In this document: positions 1 through 8,321 of the stretch, piece after piece
Position numbering within the stretch: position 1 is the first letter of the stretch
How the letters are laid out: each line of letters starts with the position of its first letter
Source: VRUE01 sp963704505
Lineage (GTDB): Bacteria > Actinomycetota > Thermoleophilia > Solirubrobacterales > 70-9
Length of the DNA: 64,000 nt
Assembly (NCBI GenBank): GCA_963704505.1
Contig: OY969912.1
Location: 1,736,001-1,800,000, forward strand
Direction: 5' to 3'
Notes under the pieces: generated by a model
The model's database searches: none
The model's input: only the letters and a program-made list of their open reading frames with translations
Told to the model about the DNA's origin: nothing
Position numbers and translations under genes: made by a program

Positions 1-398
1 CAGGCGAGTGCCAGCGAGAAGCCCGCGCCCGCCGCCGCCCCATTGACCGCGGCGATCACCGGGAACGGGATCCGGCGCAGGTCGACGATCGCCTGATGCA
101 GGGCCTCGGCGCCGCGGCGCACCTCGGAAGGGAGGTCGATCTCGTCGGATTCGACTCCCGCCCTGAAGGTGTTGATGTCACCGCCCGAGCAGAACGCCTT
201 GCCGGTGCCGGTGAGGATCAGGGCGCGCAACCCCGAACGGTCCGCCAGCCAGGCGAAGGCGACGGTCATCTCGAGGATCATCTCCGGGCTCATCGAGTTG
301 AAGGTGTCGGGCCGGTCGAGGCTGAGGATTCCGATCTTGCCGTCGATCTCGAGCCGCATCGTCTTGAGCTCCGGTGGGCTCAGGGTCTCGGTGCTCAT
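1..398 (-). CDS. enoyl-CoA hydratase/isomerase family protein (3' part outside window)
   Basis: My translation of the minus strand from the ATG at 398 begins MSTETLSPPELKTMRLEID and stays open to base 1, about 132 residues, so the C-terminal half is missing. Crotonase-family marks are clear: LDRPDTFNSMS near the N-terminus, LILTGTGKAFCSGGDIN (first oxyanion-hole strand and loop) and PVIAAVNGAAAGAGFSLALA (second oxyanion-hole helix). Members hydrate or isomerise enoyl-CoA thioesters, usually in beta-oxidation. Substrate cannot be told, because the catalytic glutamate region lies beyond the edge. It is divergent from uvrC, with a 66-base gap that must carry both promoters. Confidence 0.85.
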   Translation of the reverse strand, partial: MSTETLSPPELKTMRLEIDGKIGILSLDRPDTFNSMSPEMILEMTVAFAWLADRSGLRALILTGTGKAFCSGGDINTFRAGVESDEIDLPSEVRRGAEALHQAIVDLRRIPFPVIAAVNGAAAGAGFSLALA

Positions 399-464
399 TT
401 TTGTGCGCTCTCTCCGTCTCTGAGTCGGGTTTGGCCGTGTGGCCAGGAGCCTACTCTTAGGCAT

Positions 465-2348
465 ATGGCTGACGACATCCACGCGGAAGGCGGCTCGCGG
501 GCCGATCGCATCGCCGAGCGGCGCCGCGAACTGCCCGATTCGGCGGGCGTGTACCTCTTCTACGACGAGGCCGGCGAGCTGCTCTATGTGGGCAAGGCGC
601 GCTCGATCCGGAAAAGGATCGCCTCGCACTTCTCCGGCGGGGAGACCCGGCTCACCTCGCGGATCGAACGGATCGATGTCCTCGTCACCGCCAATGAGGC
701 CGAGGCCCTGCTCGCCGAGCAGAGCTTCATCAAGCGCCACCGGCCGCGCTTCAACATCCGCCTGCGCGACGACAAGTCCTACCCCTACGTCGCGGTCAGC
801 CTCGACGAGGACTACCCGCGGGTCTATTTCACCCGTGAGAAGCACCGCTCCGGCCGCGCCTACTTCGGCCCGTTCTCGAGCGCCAAGCGGGTCCGCGAGA
901 CGCTCGACCTGCTCGGCAAGCTCTTCCAGTTCCGCACCTGCGAGGGGGCCGAGCCCGGGCGCCGTTCCGGCAGCCCCTGCCTCGATTACTTCATCAAACG
1001 CTGCGGGGCCCCGTGCGTGGGCTACGTCCGCCGTGAGGAGTACCGCCGCAACATCGACGCGATCGTCGACTTCCTCTCCGGTCGCTACCGCCGGGTCGAG
1101 AAGGACGAGCAGGCGAAGATGGAGAGCGCCGCGGCGGCGCGGGAGTTCGAGCGTGCCGCGGTCCATCGCGACCGCCTCGCCGCGATCAAGTCCCTGTTCG
1201 AGCGCCAGCGGATCGCCGGCGGAACCGTCGGCACCGCCGACCTGATCGGCGTCGCCGCCGAGGGGACCGACGCCAACGCCCAGGTCTTCCAGGTGCGCGA
1301 CGGGATCCTCGCCGAGCGCCAGAGCTTCTATCTCGAGAATCAGGGCGAGCGCGATCTGGCCGAGGTCGCCGAGGAGTTCGTCGGCCAGTACTACTCGGCC
1401 TCGCCGGCGGTGCCGAAGACGATCATCGTCGGCCCCTACCTCAAGGACCGGGCCGAGGTCCTCGCCGCCGCGCTGACCGAGCGGCGCGGGTCGCCGGTCG
1501 ACGTCCGGGTCGCCGAGCGCGGCGACAAACGACGCCTGCGCGAGCTTGCCGAGCGGAACGCCAAGCTCGCCCTCGACCAGGACCGCCTGCGCCGCGAGCA
1601 CCGTCGCCAGCGCCGGGTCGAGAGCCTGGCCGACCTCCGCGACGCCCTGAAGATGGACGAGCTGCCGGTCCGAATCGAGGGTTTCGACATCTCCAACCTG
1701 GGCGGCGAGCACACGGTTGCCTCGATGGTCGTCTTCGAGGGCGGCGCCACCAAGAAGTCCGATTACCGCCGGTTCCGGGTCCGTGGCGAGCGTCCTCACG
1801 GCCCCGATGACTTCGCCTCGATGGAGGAGGTCCTCTCGCGCCGGGCGGCGCGCTACCTCGAGCAGCACGACCTCTCCCCACACGACGGCAAGCGCGACGA
1901 CAGCTTCGCGGCGCTGCCGGCGCTGGTCGTGATCGACGGCGGCAAGGGCCAGCTGGCGGCCGGGGTCAGGGCCCTGCGGCCCTTCATCGATCGCGGGGTG
2001 ACCGTGATCGGCCTGGCCAAGCGCCTCGAGGAGGTCTACCTGCCGGGTCGTTCGGCTCCGCTCGACCTGCCCGCCGACTCGGAGGCCTCGAAGCTGTTGC
2101 AGCGGGTCCGCGACGAGGCCCACCGCTTCGCGATCGAACACCACCGCGGCCGCCGCGACCGGGCGATGACCGGCTCGGTGCTCGACGAGCTGCGCGGGGT
2201 CGGGCCGGTCCGCAAGCGGGCGCTGCTCAAGCATTTCGGCTCCCCGGAGCGGTTCGTCGCCGCCACCCGCGAGGAACTCGAGGCGGTGCCCGGTGTGCCT
2301 GGCAAGCTTGCACGTGAGATCCACGAGCAGCTCAACAGAACGGGATAG
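465..2348 (+). CDS. uvrC: UvrABC system protein C (excinuclease subunit)
   Basis: 627 aa, the usual UvrC length. UvrC makes the 3' and 5' incisions around bulky DNA lesions in nucleotide excision repair. Order of domains: GIY-YIG nuclease near residues 22-100 (GVYLFYDEAGELLYVGKA), a Cys-bearing segment (CLDYFIKRCGAPC), a UVR/UvrB-binding helix pair (RDRLAAIKSLFERQ), the RNase H-like second nuclease (GFDISNLGG, VVIDGGKGQL) and a C-terminal helix-hairpin-helix (LRGVGPVRKRALLKHFGS, VPGVPGKLAREI). I chose the ATG at 465, 123 codons inside a longer frame, because UvrC homology starts there and the upstream stretch is antisense to the hydratase gene. rapZ follows after 9 bases, the usual Gram-positive order. 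Confidence 0.97.
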   Translation: MADDIHAEGGSRADRIAERRRELPDSAGVYLFYDEAGELLYVGKARSIRKRIASHFSGGETRLTSRIERIDVLVTANEAEALLAEQSFIKRHRPRFNIRLRDDKSYPYVAVSLDEDYPRVYFTREKHRSGRAYFGPFSSAKRVRETLDLLGKLFQFRTCEGAEPGRRSGSPCLDYFIKRCGAPCVGYVRREEYRRNIDAIVDFLSGRYRRVEKDEQAKMESAAAAREFERAAVHRDRLAAIKSLFERQRIAGGTVGTADLIGVAAEGTDANAQVFQVRDGILAERQSFYLENQGERDLAEVAEEFVGQYYSASPAVPKTIIVGPYLKDRAEVLAAALTERRGSPVDVRVAERGDKRRLRELAERNAKLALDQDRLRREHRRQRRVESLADLRDALKMDELPVRIEGFDISNLGGEHTVASMVVFEGGATKKSDYRRFRVRGERPHGPDDFASMEEVLSRRAARYLEQHDLSPHDGKRDDSFAALPALVVIDGGKGQLAAGVRALRPFIDRGVTVIGLAKRLEEVYLPGRSAPLDLPADSEASKLLQRVRDEAHRFAIEHHRGRRDRAMTGSVLDELRGVGPVRKRALLKHFGSPERFVAATREELEAVPGVPGKLAREIHEQLNRTG

Positions 2349-2357
2349 GGGAGAGTC

Positions 2358-3245
2358 ATGGGGGAGGGTGACGAGAGAGAGGTGCGGCTGGTGGTGATCA
2401 GCGGCAACTCGGGCGCCGGCAAGTCGGCGGCAATCGCCGCCTTCGAGGACGGCGGCTACTTCTGCGTCGACAACCTTCCGCCGAAGATGATCGCCAGCCT
2501 CGGCGAGCTCTTCCGACACCCGGGCAGCGGGGTGGAGCGCGCGGCGGTGGTCTCCGACGTCCGCGGCGGCGACTACTTCGACGATCTGCTGCAGGTGCTG
2601 GGTGAGCTGGAGGCCGACGGCCTGAAGCCGAAGGTCCTCTTTCTCGAGGCCGACGAGGAGACGCTCGTCGACCGCTACAAGGAGACCCGCCGGCGCCACC
2701 CGCTGGCGCCGGACCGCAGCATCACCGAGGGGATTCGCGCCGAGCGCGAGCTGCTCGGGCCGCTGCGCGAGCGCGCCGACGTGGTCATGGACACCAGCGA
2801 CCTGACCGGCGCCGAACTGAGGCGGCGGATCGGCGAAGAGCTGCTCGGCCGCGACGAGGGCCCGAAACTGGCCCTCACCCTGCTCACCTTCGGGTTCAAG
2901 AACGGGCCGCCACGCGACGCCGACCTGACCCTCGACGTCCGCTTCCTTCCCAACCCTCACTACGTCGACGACCTGCGGCCGATGACCGGGCTCGATGCCG
3001 AGGTGCGCGACTACGTCGAGTCGGGGACCCAGGCCGGCGAGTTCTACGGCCGCCTTCTGCCGCTGCTCGAGTTCCTGGTCCCGGCCTACGTCGCCGAGGG
3101 CAAGAGCCACCTGACCATCGCGATCGGCTGCACCGGCGGGAGGCACCGCTCGGTCACCGTCGCCGACCGCATCAACCGCGATCTGGCGGGCCGCGACGAC
3201 GTCGTCGTCAGGGTCAAGAATCGCGACGCCGGGCTGGACTCGTAA
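2358..3245 (+). CDS. rapZ: RapZ/YvcJ-family nucleotide-binding protein
   Basis: 295 aa. Walker A is GNSGAGKS at residues 16-23, followed by FEDGGYFCVDNLPP, a RapZ/YvcJ hallmark. The C-terminal domain has FGFKNGPP, DVRFLPNPHYV and AIGCTGGRHRSV, again family-typical. In E. coli RapZ is the RNase adaptor controlling GlmZ and binds amino-sugar phosphate; in Gram-positives it is a P-loop ATPase/GTPase of unclear role. It lies just downstream of uvrC with a GGGGAGAG ribosome site, so the two are probably co-transcribed. In many actinobacteria yvcK and whiA come next; here an ABC exporter follows. Confidence 0.95.
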   Translation: MGEGDEREVRLVVISGNSGAGKSAAIAAFEDGGYFCVDNLPPKMIASLGELFRHPGSGVERAAVVSDVRGGDYFDDLLQVLGELEADGLKPKVLFLEADEETLVDRYKETRRRHPLAPDRSITEGIRAERELLGPLRERADVVMDTSDLTGAELRRRIGEELLGRDEGPKLALTLLTFGFKNGPPRDADLTLDVRFLPNPHYVDDLRPMTGLDAEVRDYVESGTQAGEFYGRLLPLLEFLVPAYVAEGKSHLTIAIGCTGGRHRSVTVADRINRDLAGRDDVVVRVKNRDAGLDS

Positions 3246-3259
3246 GAATCCCAGCCTCG

Positions 3260-4120
3260 ATGCCCGAGGCCACCACACCCGTCATAGAGATTCGCGGTCT
3301 GCGTAAGAGCTACGGCGAGGTCGAAGCCGTGCGCGGAATCGACCTCGAGATTCAGGCCGGCGAGGTCTTCGCCTTCCTCGGGCCCAACGGTGCCGGCAAG
3401 ACGACCACGGTCGAGATCCTCGAGGGATACCGCAACCGCAGCGGCGGCGAGGTGAGTGTGCTGGGGGAGGACCCGCAGCGCGCCGGCCGCGACTGGCGGC
3501 AGAGGATCGGCCTCGTCCTCCAGGGCGGGCGCCTCGATCCTTACCTGACCGTCTCGGAGTCGCTGTCGCTCTTTGCCGGCTACTACGACACGCCGCGCCC
3601 GGTCGACGAGGTGATCGAGACGGTCGGGCTGAGCGGGAAATCCGACGAGCGGACCGGTCGCCTCTCGGGCGGTCAGCAACGCCGGCTCGACGTCGGCCTC
3701 GCCCTGGTCGGCGATCCCGACCTGCTCTTCCTCGACGAGCCGACCACCGGCTTCGACCCATCGGCACGGCGCCAGGCGTGGGACGCGATCGCCGGCCTTC
3801 GCGCGCTCGGCAAGACGGTCTTCCTCACCACCCACTACATGGACGAGGCGCAGCGGCTCGCCGATCGGGTCGCGATCATCGCCGGCGGCGTGGTCGTCGC
3901 CCGTGGCACCCCGGAGGACCTCGGCGACCGCGAGAACCAGCCGGCGACGATCACCTACCGCCGCGATGGCGAGGAGGTCACGCTGGAGACGAAGACCCCG
4001 GTCAAGACCCTGAACGAGCTGACCGCGGCGGCGCTCGAGCGGGGCGAGGACCTCGAGGGCCTCGAAGTGCGGCGACCGAGCCTCGAGGACGTCTACCTGG
4101 AGCTGACCGGACAGCCATGA
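3260..4120 (+). CDS. ABC-2 type exporter, ATP-binding subunit
   Basis: 286 aa cytosolic ATPase. Walker A GPNGAGKTT at residues 41-49, Q-loop in LVLQGGRLDP near 88, signature LSGGQ at 135-139, Walker B LLFLDE at 155-160 and switch His in LTTHYMDEA. The C-terminal part (TITYRRDGEEVTLETKTPV to SLEDVYLELTG) is the tail usual for drug/polyketide (DrrA-like) exporters. The last four bases ATGA overlap the start of the permease gene, so the two subunits are translationally coupled. Substrate unknown; drug, lipid or glycan export are all possible. Confidence 0.93.
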   Translation: MPEATTPVIEIRGLRKSYGEVEAVRGIDLEIQAGEVFAFLGPNGAGKTTTVEILEGYRNRSGGEVSVLGEDPQRAGRDWRQRIGLVLQGGRLDPYLTVSESLSLFAGYYDTPRPVDEVIETVGLSGKSDERTGRLSGGQQRRLDVGLALVGDPDLLFLDEPTTGFDPSARRQAWDAIAGLRALGKTVFLTTHYMDEAQRLADRVAIIAGGVVVARGTPEDLGDRENQPATITYRRDGEEVTLETKTPVKTLNELTAAALERGEDLEGLEVRRPSLEDVYLELTGQP

Positions 4121-4881
4121 GCCTCGTCCTGCACCAGTTCCGCTACGACCAGAAGGCCTTCTGGCGCAATCCGGCCTCGGTCTTCTTCACCGTCTTCTTC
4201 CCGGTGATGCTGTTCGTGATCCTCGCGGTGATCACCGGCGACAAGACCGTCCACGCCCGCGGCGGCGTCGATGCGACCCAGTACTACGTGCCGGCGATCA
4301 TCGTCCTCGCGGTGATCGCCTCGACCATGCAGACGCTGGCGATGTCCCTGGTGATCGCCCGCGAAGACGGGCGCCTCAAGCGCGGCAGGGGCACGCCGAT
4401 GCCGGCCTGGGTCTTCGTCGCCGGCCGGATCGGCAACTCGATAGTCGCCGCGGCCCTGATCACCGTCGTGCTGGCGACTGTCGGCGCGATCTGGGGGGCG
4501 CCGATCCCCTGGGGGAGGCTGCCGCAGATCGCCGCCGTCCTGGTCGTCGGCACCGCCTCCTTCTGCTGCCTGGGGATCGCCCTGACGGCGCTGATCCCCT
4601 CGCAGGATGCCGCCGCGCCGATCGTCAACGTCATTCTCTTCCCGCTCTACTTCCTCTCCGGCGTCTTCATCCCCGAAAACGAACTCCCGAACGGGGTGCT
4701 CAGCTTCGCCGACATCTTCCCCGTGCGCCATTTCTTCGAGGCCTTCTTCGACGCCTACGTGGCGGGCGGGCCGGGCGCCTCGGGAGTCCCCTGGGGAAGC
4801 CTCGCACTGGTCGCGCTGTGGGGCGTCGCCGGCATCGTTCTGGCGATGCGCTTCTTCCGCTGGACACCCCGCAACGGCTGA
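4117..4881 (+). CDS. ABC-2 type exporter, permease subunit
   Basis: 254 aa. The ATG at 4117 shares ATGA with the ATPase stop. After a cytosolic N-terminus (MSLVLHQFRYDQKAFWRNPASVF) there are about six hydrophobic segments: FFTVFFPVMLFVILAVI, YYVPAIIVLAVIASTMQ, AALITVVLATVGAIW, AAVLVVGTASFCCLGIALTAL, VNVILFPLYFLSGVFIP and a last helix near the end. The FLSGVFIPENELP segment is typical of ABC2_membrane exporters of the DrrB class. It pairs with the upstream ATPase to form a four-subunit exporter. The exported compound cannot be inferred. Confidence 0.92.
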   Translation: MSLVLHQFRYDQKAFWRNPASVFFTVFFPVMLFVILAVITGDKTVHARGGVDATQYYVPAIIVLAVIASTMQTLAMSLVIAREDGRLKRGRGTPMPAWVFVAGRIGNSIVAAALITVVLATVGAIWGAPIPWGRLPQIAAVLVVGTASFCCLGIALTALIPSQDAAAPIVNVILFPLYFLSGVFIPENELPNGVLSFADIFPVRHFFEAFFDAYVAGGPGASGVPWGSLALVALWGVAGIVLAMRFFRWTPRNG

Positions 4882-4937
4882 GACGCGGGGGGCAGCCGAC
4901 TTTCCGAGATGCGCGCGTATAGCCTCTCGCCTCCCCC

Positions 4938-5297
4938 ATGTTGCACCATGTCCTCCTGGAGGTCGACGACCTCGAGAAAAGTGCCTCGTTCTACGACGCC
5001 CTGCTTGCGCCGTTGGGCTGGCGTCGCCATTTCGAGGAAGACGGGACGATCGGCTGGGGAATCGCCAAACCGGTCTTCTTCATCGCCGACCATCACGATC
5101 CGCAGCCCGGCTTCGGCCTGCTCAGCTTCTCCGGCCTCGGAATCGTCGCCGTCAAGGCCTCCTGGGAAGCCGGCGTCGCGGCGGGGGGCAAGAGCGTCAG
5201 CGAGCCGGGGGACACCCGTTCGCATGGCTCCGGCTCCTACTCGGCGTTCCTCAAGGATCTCAACGGGTACGAGATCGAGATCACCATCGGCGAGTAG
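4938..5297 (+). CDS. VOC (glyoxalase/dioxygenase fold) family protein
   Basis: 119 aa, one VOC module. It starts MLHHVLLEVDDLEKSASFYDALL, the classic beta-alpha start with a metal-ligand His, and ends SAFLKDLNGYEIEITI with the metal-ligand Glu of the second beta-alpha unit. Such small proteins act as dimers in glyoxalase, bleomycin-resistance or dioxygenase-like roles; the activity here is open. It sits alone between the ABC exporter and gap. Its stop at 5297 is followed after 7 bases by a possible -10 element of the gap promoter, so it is probably not in the glycolytic operon. Confidence 0.85.
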   Translation: MLHHVLLEVDDLEKSASFYDALLAPLGWRRHFEEDGTIGWGIAKPVFFIADHHDPQPGFGLLSFSGLGIVAVKASWEAGVAAGGKSVSEPGDTRSHGSGSYSAFLKDLNGYEIEITIGE

Positions 5298-5304
5298 CGG
5301 TAAC

Positions 5305-5337
5305 TAGCATCGGCTTCCCAACACGAATTCAGGAGGG
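5305..5337 (+). promoter_or_regulatory. putative -10 element and strong ribosome binding site of gap
   Basis: TAGCAT at 5305-5310 fits the actinobacterial TANNNT -10 pattern, and AGGAGGG at 5331-5337 is the best Shine-Dalgarno sequence of the glycolytic run, nine bases before the gap ATG. No convincing -35 is seen at the expected distance, so the promoter call is tentative. Confidence 0.45.
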
Positions 5338-5346
5338 TTTGACTCA

Positions 5347-6351
5347 ATGGCTGTGAAGGTCGGAATCAACGGCTTCGGGAGAATCGGGCGCAACGTCTTC
5401 CGCGCCGCAAAGGCATCGGGGGCGGACATCGACTTCGTCGCTGTCAACGACCTGACCGACCCCGCCACCCTTGCCCACCTGCTCAAGTACGACTCGATCC
5501 TGGGCCGCTTCCCGGGCAAGGTCGAGCTCGACGGCGACACGATCTCGGTCGACGGCGACGAGCTCAAGGTGCTCTCCGAGCGCGACCCGGCCGCCCTGCC
5601 CTGGGGCGACCTCGGCGCCGACGTCGTGATCGAGTCGACCGGGTTCTTCACCGCTCGCGACGACGCCGCCAAGCACCTCGCTGCGGGCGCCAAAAAGGTG
5701 ATCATCTCGGCTCCGGCCAAGGAGCCGGACGTCACCGTCGCCCTCGGCGTCAACTTCGACACCGCCTACGACCGGGACAAGCACGACATCATCTCCAACG
5801 CCTCTTGCACGACCAACTGCCTGGCACCGCTCGCCAAAGTCCTCCACGAGGCGTTCGGGATCGAGCAGGGGCTGATGACGACCATCCACGCCTACACGGC
5901 GGACCAGCGCCTCCAGGACATGCCCCACAAGGACCCGCGGAGGGCACGGGCCGCGGCTCTCAACCTGATCCCGACGACGACCGGTGCGGCCAAGGCCGTC
6001 GGCCTCGTCCTGCCGGAGTTGAACGGAAAGCTGAACGGCTTCTCGGTGCGCGCCCCGGTTGCCACCGGCTCCGTCGTCGACCTCGTCGCGACGCTCTCCG
6101 GCCCGACCGACCCCGACTCGATCAACGCCGCCGTGAAGACCGCCGCCGAGGGGCCCCTGAAGGGCATCCTCGACTACACCGAAGACCCGATCGTCTCCAC
6201 GGACATAGTCGGAGACCCCCACTCATCGATCTTCGACGCCGGCCAGACGATGGTGATCGGCGACGGCACGATGATCAAGGCCGTCGCCTGGTACGACAAC
6301 GAGTGGGGTTACTCCAACCGCTGCGTCGAGCTCGCCGGCAAGGTCCTCTGA
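5347..6351 (+). CDS. gap: glyceraldehyde-3-phosphate dehydrogenase, type I
   Basis: 334 aa, standard length. It oxidises and phosphorylates glyceraldehyde-3-phosphate to 1,3-bisphosphoglycerate with NAD as cofactor. The N-terminal Rossmann motif is VGINGFGRIGRNVFRAA; the catalytic cysteine lies in NASCTTNCLAP near residue 155; the active-site His is in TTIHAYTADQRLQD; the C-terminus WYDNEWGYSNR is family-typical. NAD preference is suggested by the acidic end of strand 2 (FVAVNDLTD). It is the first gene of gap-pgk-tpiA-gpmI, all on one strand with short gaps or overlaps, so likely one operon for lower glycolysis. Confidence 0.97.
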   Translation: MAVKVGINGFGRIGRNVFRAAKASGADIDFVAVNDLTDPATLAHLLKYDSILGRFPGKVELDGDTISVDGDELKVLSERDPAALPWGDLGADVVIESTGFFTARDDAAKHLAAGAKKVIISAPAKEPDVTVALGVNFDTAYDRDKHDIISNASCTTNCLAPLAKVLHEAFGIEQGLMTTIHAYTADQRLQDMPHKDPRRARAAALNLIPTTTGAAKAVGLVLPELNGKLNGFSVRAPVATGSVVDLVATLSGPTDPDSINAAVKTAAEGPLKGILDYTEDPIVSTDIVGDPHSSIFDAGQTMVIGDGTMIKAVAWYDNEWGYSNRCVELAGKVL

Positions 6352-6373
6352 GCAGGGCCCGGTCAGCTCTCCG

Positions 6374-7561
6374 GTGACCCTGACCAAGGCAAGCGTCCGC
6401 GAGGCGGAGGTCTCCGGGCGCCGGGTCCTGGTCCGGGTCGACTTCAACGTGCCGCTCGAGGGCGGCAGGGTCGCCGACGACTCGCGGATTCGCGCGGCGC
6501 TGCCGACGATCGAACGGCTGCGCGAGGGCGGCGCGGCGATCGTCCTTGCCTCGCACCTCGGGCGCCCCGGCGGCAAGGTCGATCCGTCACTCTCGATGCG
6601 CCCGGTGGGCGAGCACCTGGCCGAGCTGCTCGGCGCCGAGGTCCACCAGGCCGAGGCCGTCGTCGGGCACGACGTCGAAACCAGGGCGACGGCGCTCGGC
6701 CCCGGCGAAGTGCTGCTGCTCGAGAACCTCCGCTTCGAGCCGGGCGAGACCGAGAACGACCCTAAGCTCGCCGATTCCCTGGCGGGGCTCGGCGACCTCT
6801 ATGTCAACGACGCTTTCGGCGCCGCCCATCGCGCCCACGCCAGCACCGCCGGCGTCCCCGCGCTCCTCCCCGGCTACATGGGGCTGCTGCTCGAGCGCGA
6901 GCTGACCGAGCTCGGCAAGGTCGTCGACTCGCCCGAGGGGCCGCTCGTCGTCGTCCTCGGCGGCGCCAAGGTCTCCGACAAGATCGGCGTGATCGAGCGC
7001 TTCCTCGAGATCGCCGACCGGATCGTGATCGGCGGCGCGATGTGCTTCAGCTTCTTCCGCGCACAGGGGATCGAGACCGGAGACTCGCTGGTCGAGGAGA
7101 AGGGCATCGAGCTCGCCGAGAAGGCGCTCGCCGCCGCCGCCGACAGCGAATGCGGCCTCGACCTGCCGACCGACCTCGTGCTGGGCAGGAGCTTCGACGC
7201 CGACACCGAGCGTCGCCAGAGCGACACGGTCGAGGTGTCGGAGGGCTGGATGGGCCTGGACATCGGGCCGCGCTCGGCCGCCGCCTTCGCCGAGGCGATC
7301 GGCAAGGCCGGCACGGTGCTCTGGAACGGGCCGATGGGAGCCTTCGAGCTGGAGCCGTTCGCGGCCGGGACGCGCACCGTCGCCGAAGCCGTCGCCGCGG
7401 CACCGGGCACGACCGTCGTCGGCGGCGGCGACTCGGTCGCCGCCCTGCGCCAGTTCGGCCTCGACGACAATGTGGATTGGGTTTCGACCGGAGGAGGTGC
7501 CTCGTTGGAGTTCCTGGAGGGTAAGAAGCTGCCCGGGGTGGAGGCCCTGATCGATGCCTGA
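6374..7561 (+). CDS. pgk: phosphoglycerate kinase
   Basis: 395 aa with a GTG start. It makes ATP from 1,3-bisphosphoglycerate. The N-terminal substrate domain has VLVRVDFNVPLEGG, SHLGRPGGK and LLLENLRFEPGE; the middle has VVLGGAKVSDKIGVIE; the C-terminal nucleotide domain has LWNGPMGAFE and VVGGGDSVAAL. All are canonical. The last eight bases overlap the tpiA start, so pgk and tpiA are translationally coupled. Confidence 0.97.
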   Translation: MTLTKASVREAEVSGRRVLVRVDFNVPLEGGRVADDSRIRAALPTIERLREGGAAIVLASHLGRPGGKVDPSLSMRPVGEHLAELLGAEVHQAEAVVGHDVETRATALGPGEVLLLENLRFEPGETENDPKLADSLAGLGDLYVNDAFGAAHRAHASTAGVPALLPGYMGLLLERELTELGKVVDSPEGPLVVVLGGAKVSDKIGVIERFLEIADRIVIGGAMCFSFFRAQGIETGDSLVEEKGIELAEKALAAAADSECGLDLPTDLVLGRSFDADTERRQSDTVEVSEGWMGLDIGPRSAAAFAEAIGKAGTVLWNGPMGAFELEPFAAGTRTVAEAVAAAPGTTVVGGGDSVAALRQFGLDDNVDWVSTGGGASLEFLEGKKLPGVEALIDA

Positions 7562-8306
7562 CCGGACGCCGTACCTGGCCGCCAACTGGAAGATGCACAA
7601 GACCGTCGCCGAGGCGGCGAGTTTCGTCGACGCCCTGCTGCCGCGGATCGCGGCGACCCAGCACGATGTCGTCATCTGCCCGCCATTCACGGCGCTCTCC
7701 GAGGTCGTCGAGCGCTCGCGGGGGTCGGCGGTCAAGGTCGCCGCGCAGAACATGCATGAGGAGGAGGCCGGCGCCTACACCGGCGAGATCTCCGCTTCGA
7801 TGTTGGTCGAGCTCGACGTCGAGGCGGTCGTGCTCGGCCATTCCGAGCGGCGCCAGTACTTCGGCGAGACCGACGAGGCGCTGGCGCGAAAGGTGCCGGC
7901 GGCCCTGGCAGCCGGGCTCGAGCCGATCCTCTGCGTCGGCGAGACCGACGAGGCGCGGGACGGCGGCCAGACCGAGCAGGTGCTGGAGCGCCAGCTGCAG
8001 GCCGACCTGGCGGCGGTCGACTCGCTTGACCTCTCCCGCGTCGTGATCGCCTACGAGCCGATCTGGGCGATCGGCACGGGGCGGACGGCGACACCCGAGC
8101 AGGCCGCCGAGGCGATCGCCTTCATCCGTGACGTCGTCCGCCAGCGAGGCGCCGACGCCGACGCCCTGCGGATCCTCTACGGCGGCTCGGTGAAGCCGGC
8201 AAACGCCGCCGAGCTGCTCGGGCTCGCCGAGATCGACGGCGCCCTGGTCGGCGGTGCCGCGCTCGACCCCGTGGACTTCGCCGCGATCGTCGAGGCCGCC
8301 GGTTGA
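7554..8306 (+). CDS. tpiA: triosephosphate isomerase
   Basis: 250 aa, standard length. It interconverts dihydroxyacetone phosphate and glyceraldehyde-3-phosphate. Catalytic residues are visible: Lys in AANWKMHK near residue 13, His in LGHSERRQYF and Glu in AYEPIWAIGTG; the phosphate-binding loop is LYGGSVKPANA near the end. The ATG at 7554 lies inside the end of pgk (8-base overlap). Confidence 0.97.
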   Translation: MPDRTPYLAANWKMHKTVAEAASFVDALLPRIAATQHDVVICPPFTALSEVVERSRGSAVKVAAQNMHEEEAGAYTGEISASMLVELDVEAVVLGHSERRQYFGETDEALARKVPAALAAGLEPILCVGETDEARDGGQTEQVLERQLQADLAAVDSLDLSRVVIAYEPIWAIGTGRTATPEQAAEAIAFIRDVVRQRGADADALRILYGGSVKPANAAELLGLAEIDGALVGGAALDPVDFAAIVEAAG

Positions 8307-8321
8307 GCTTGGGGCGAGAAC

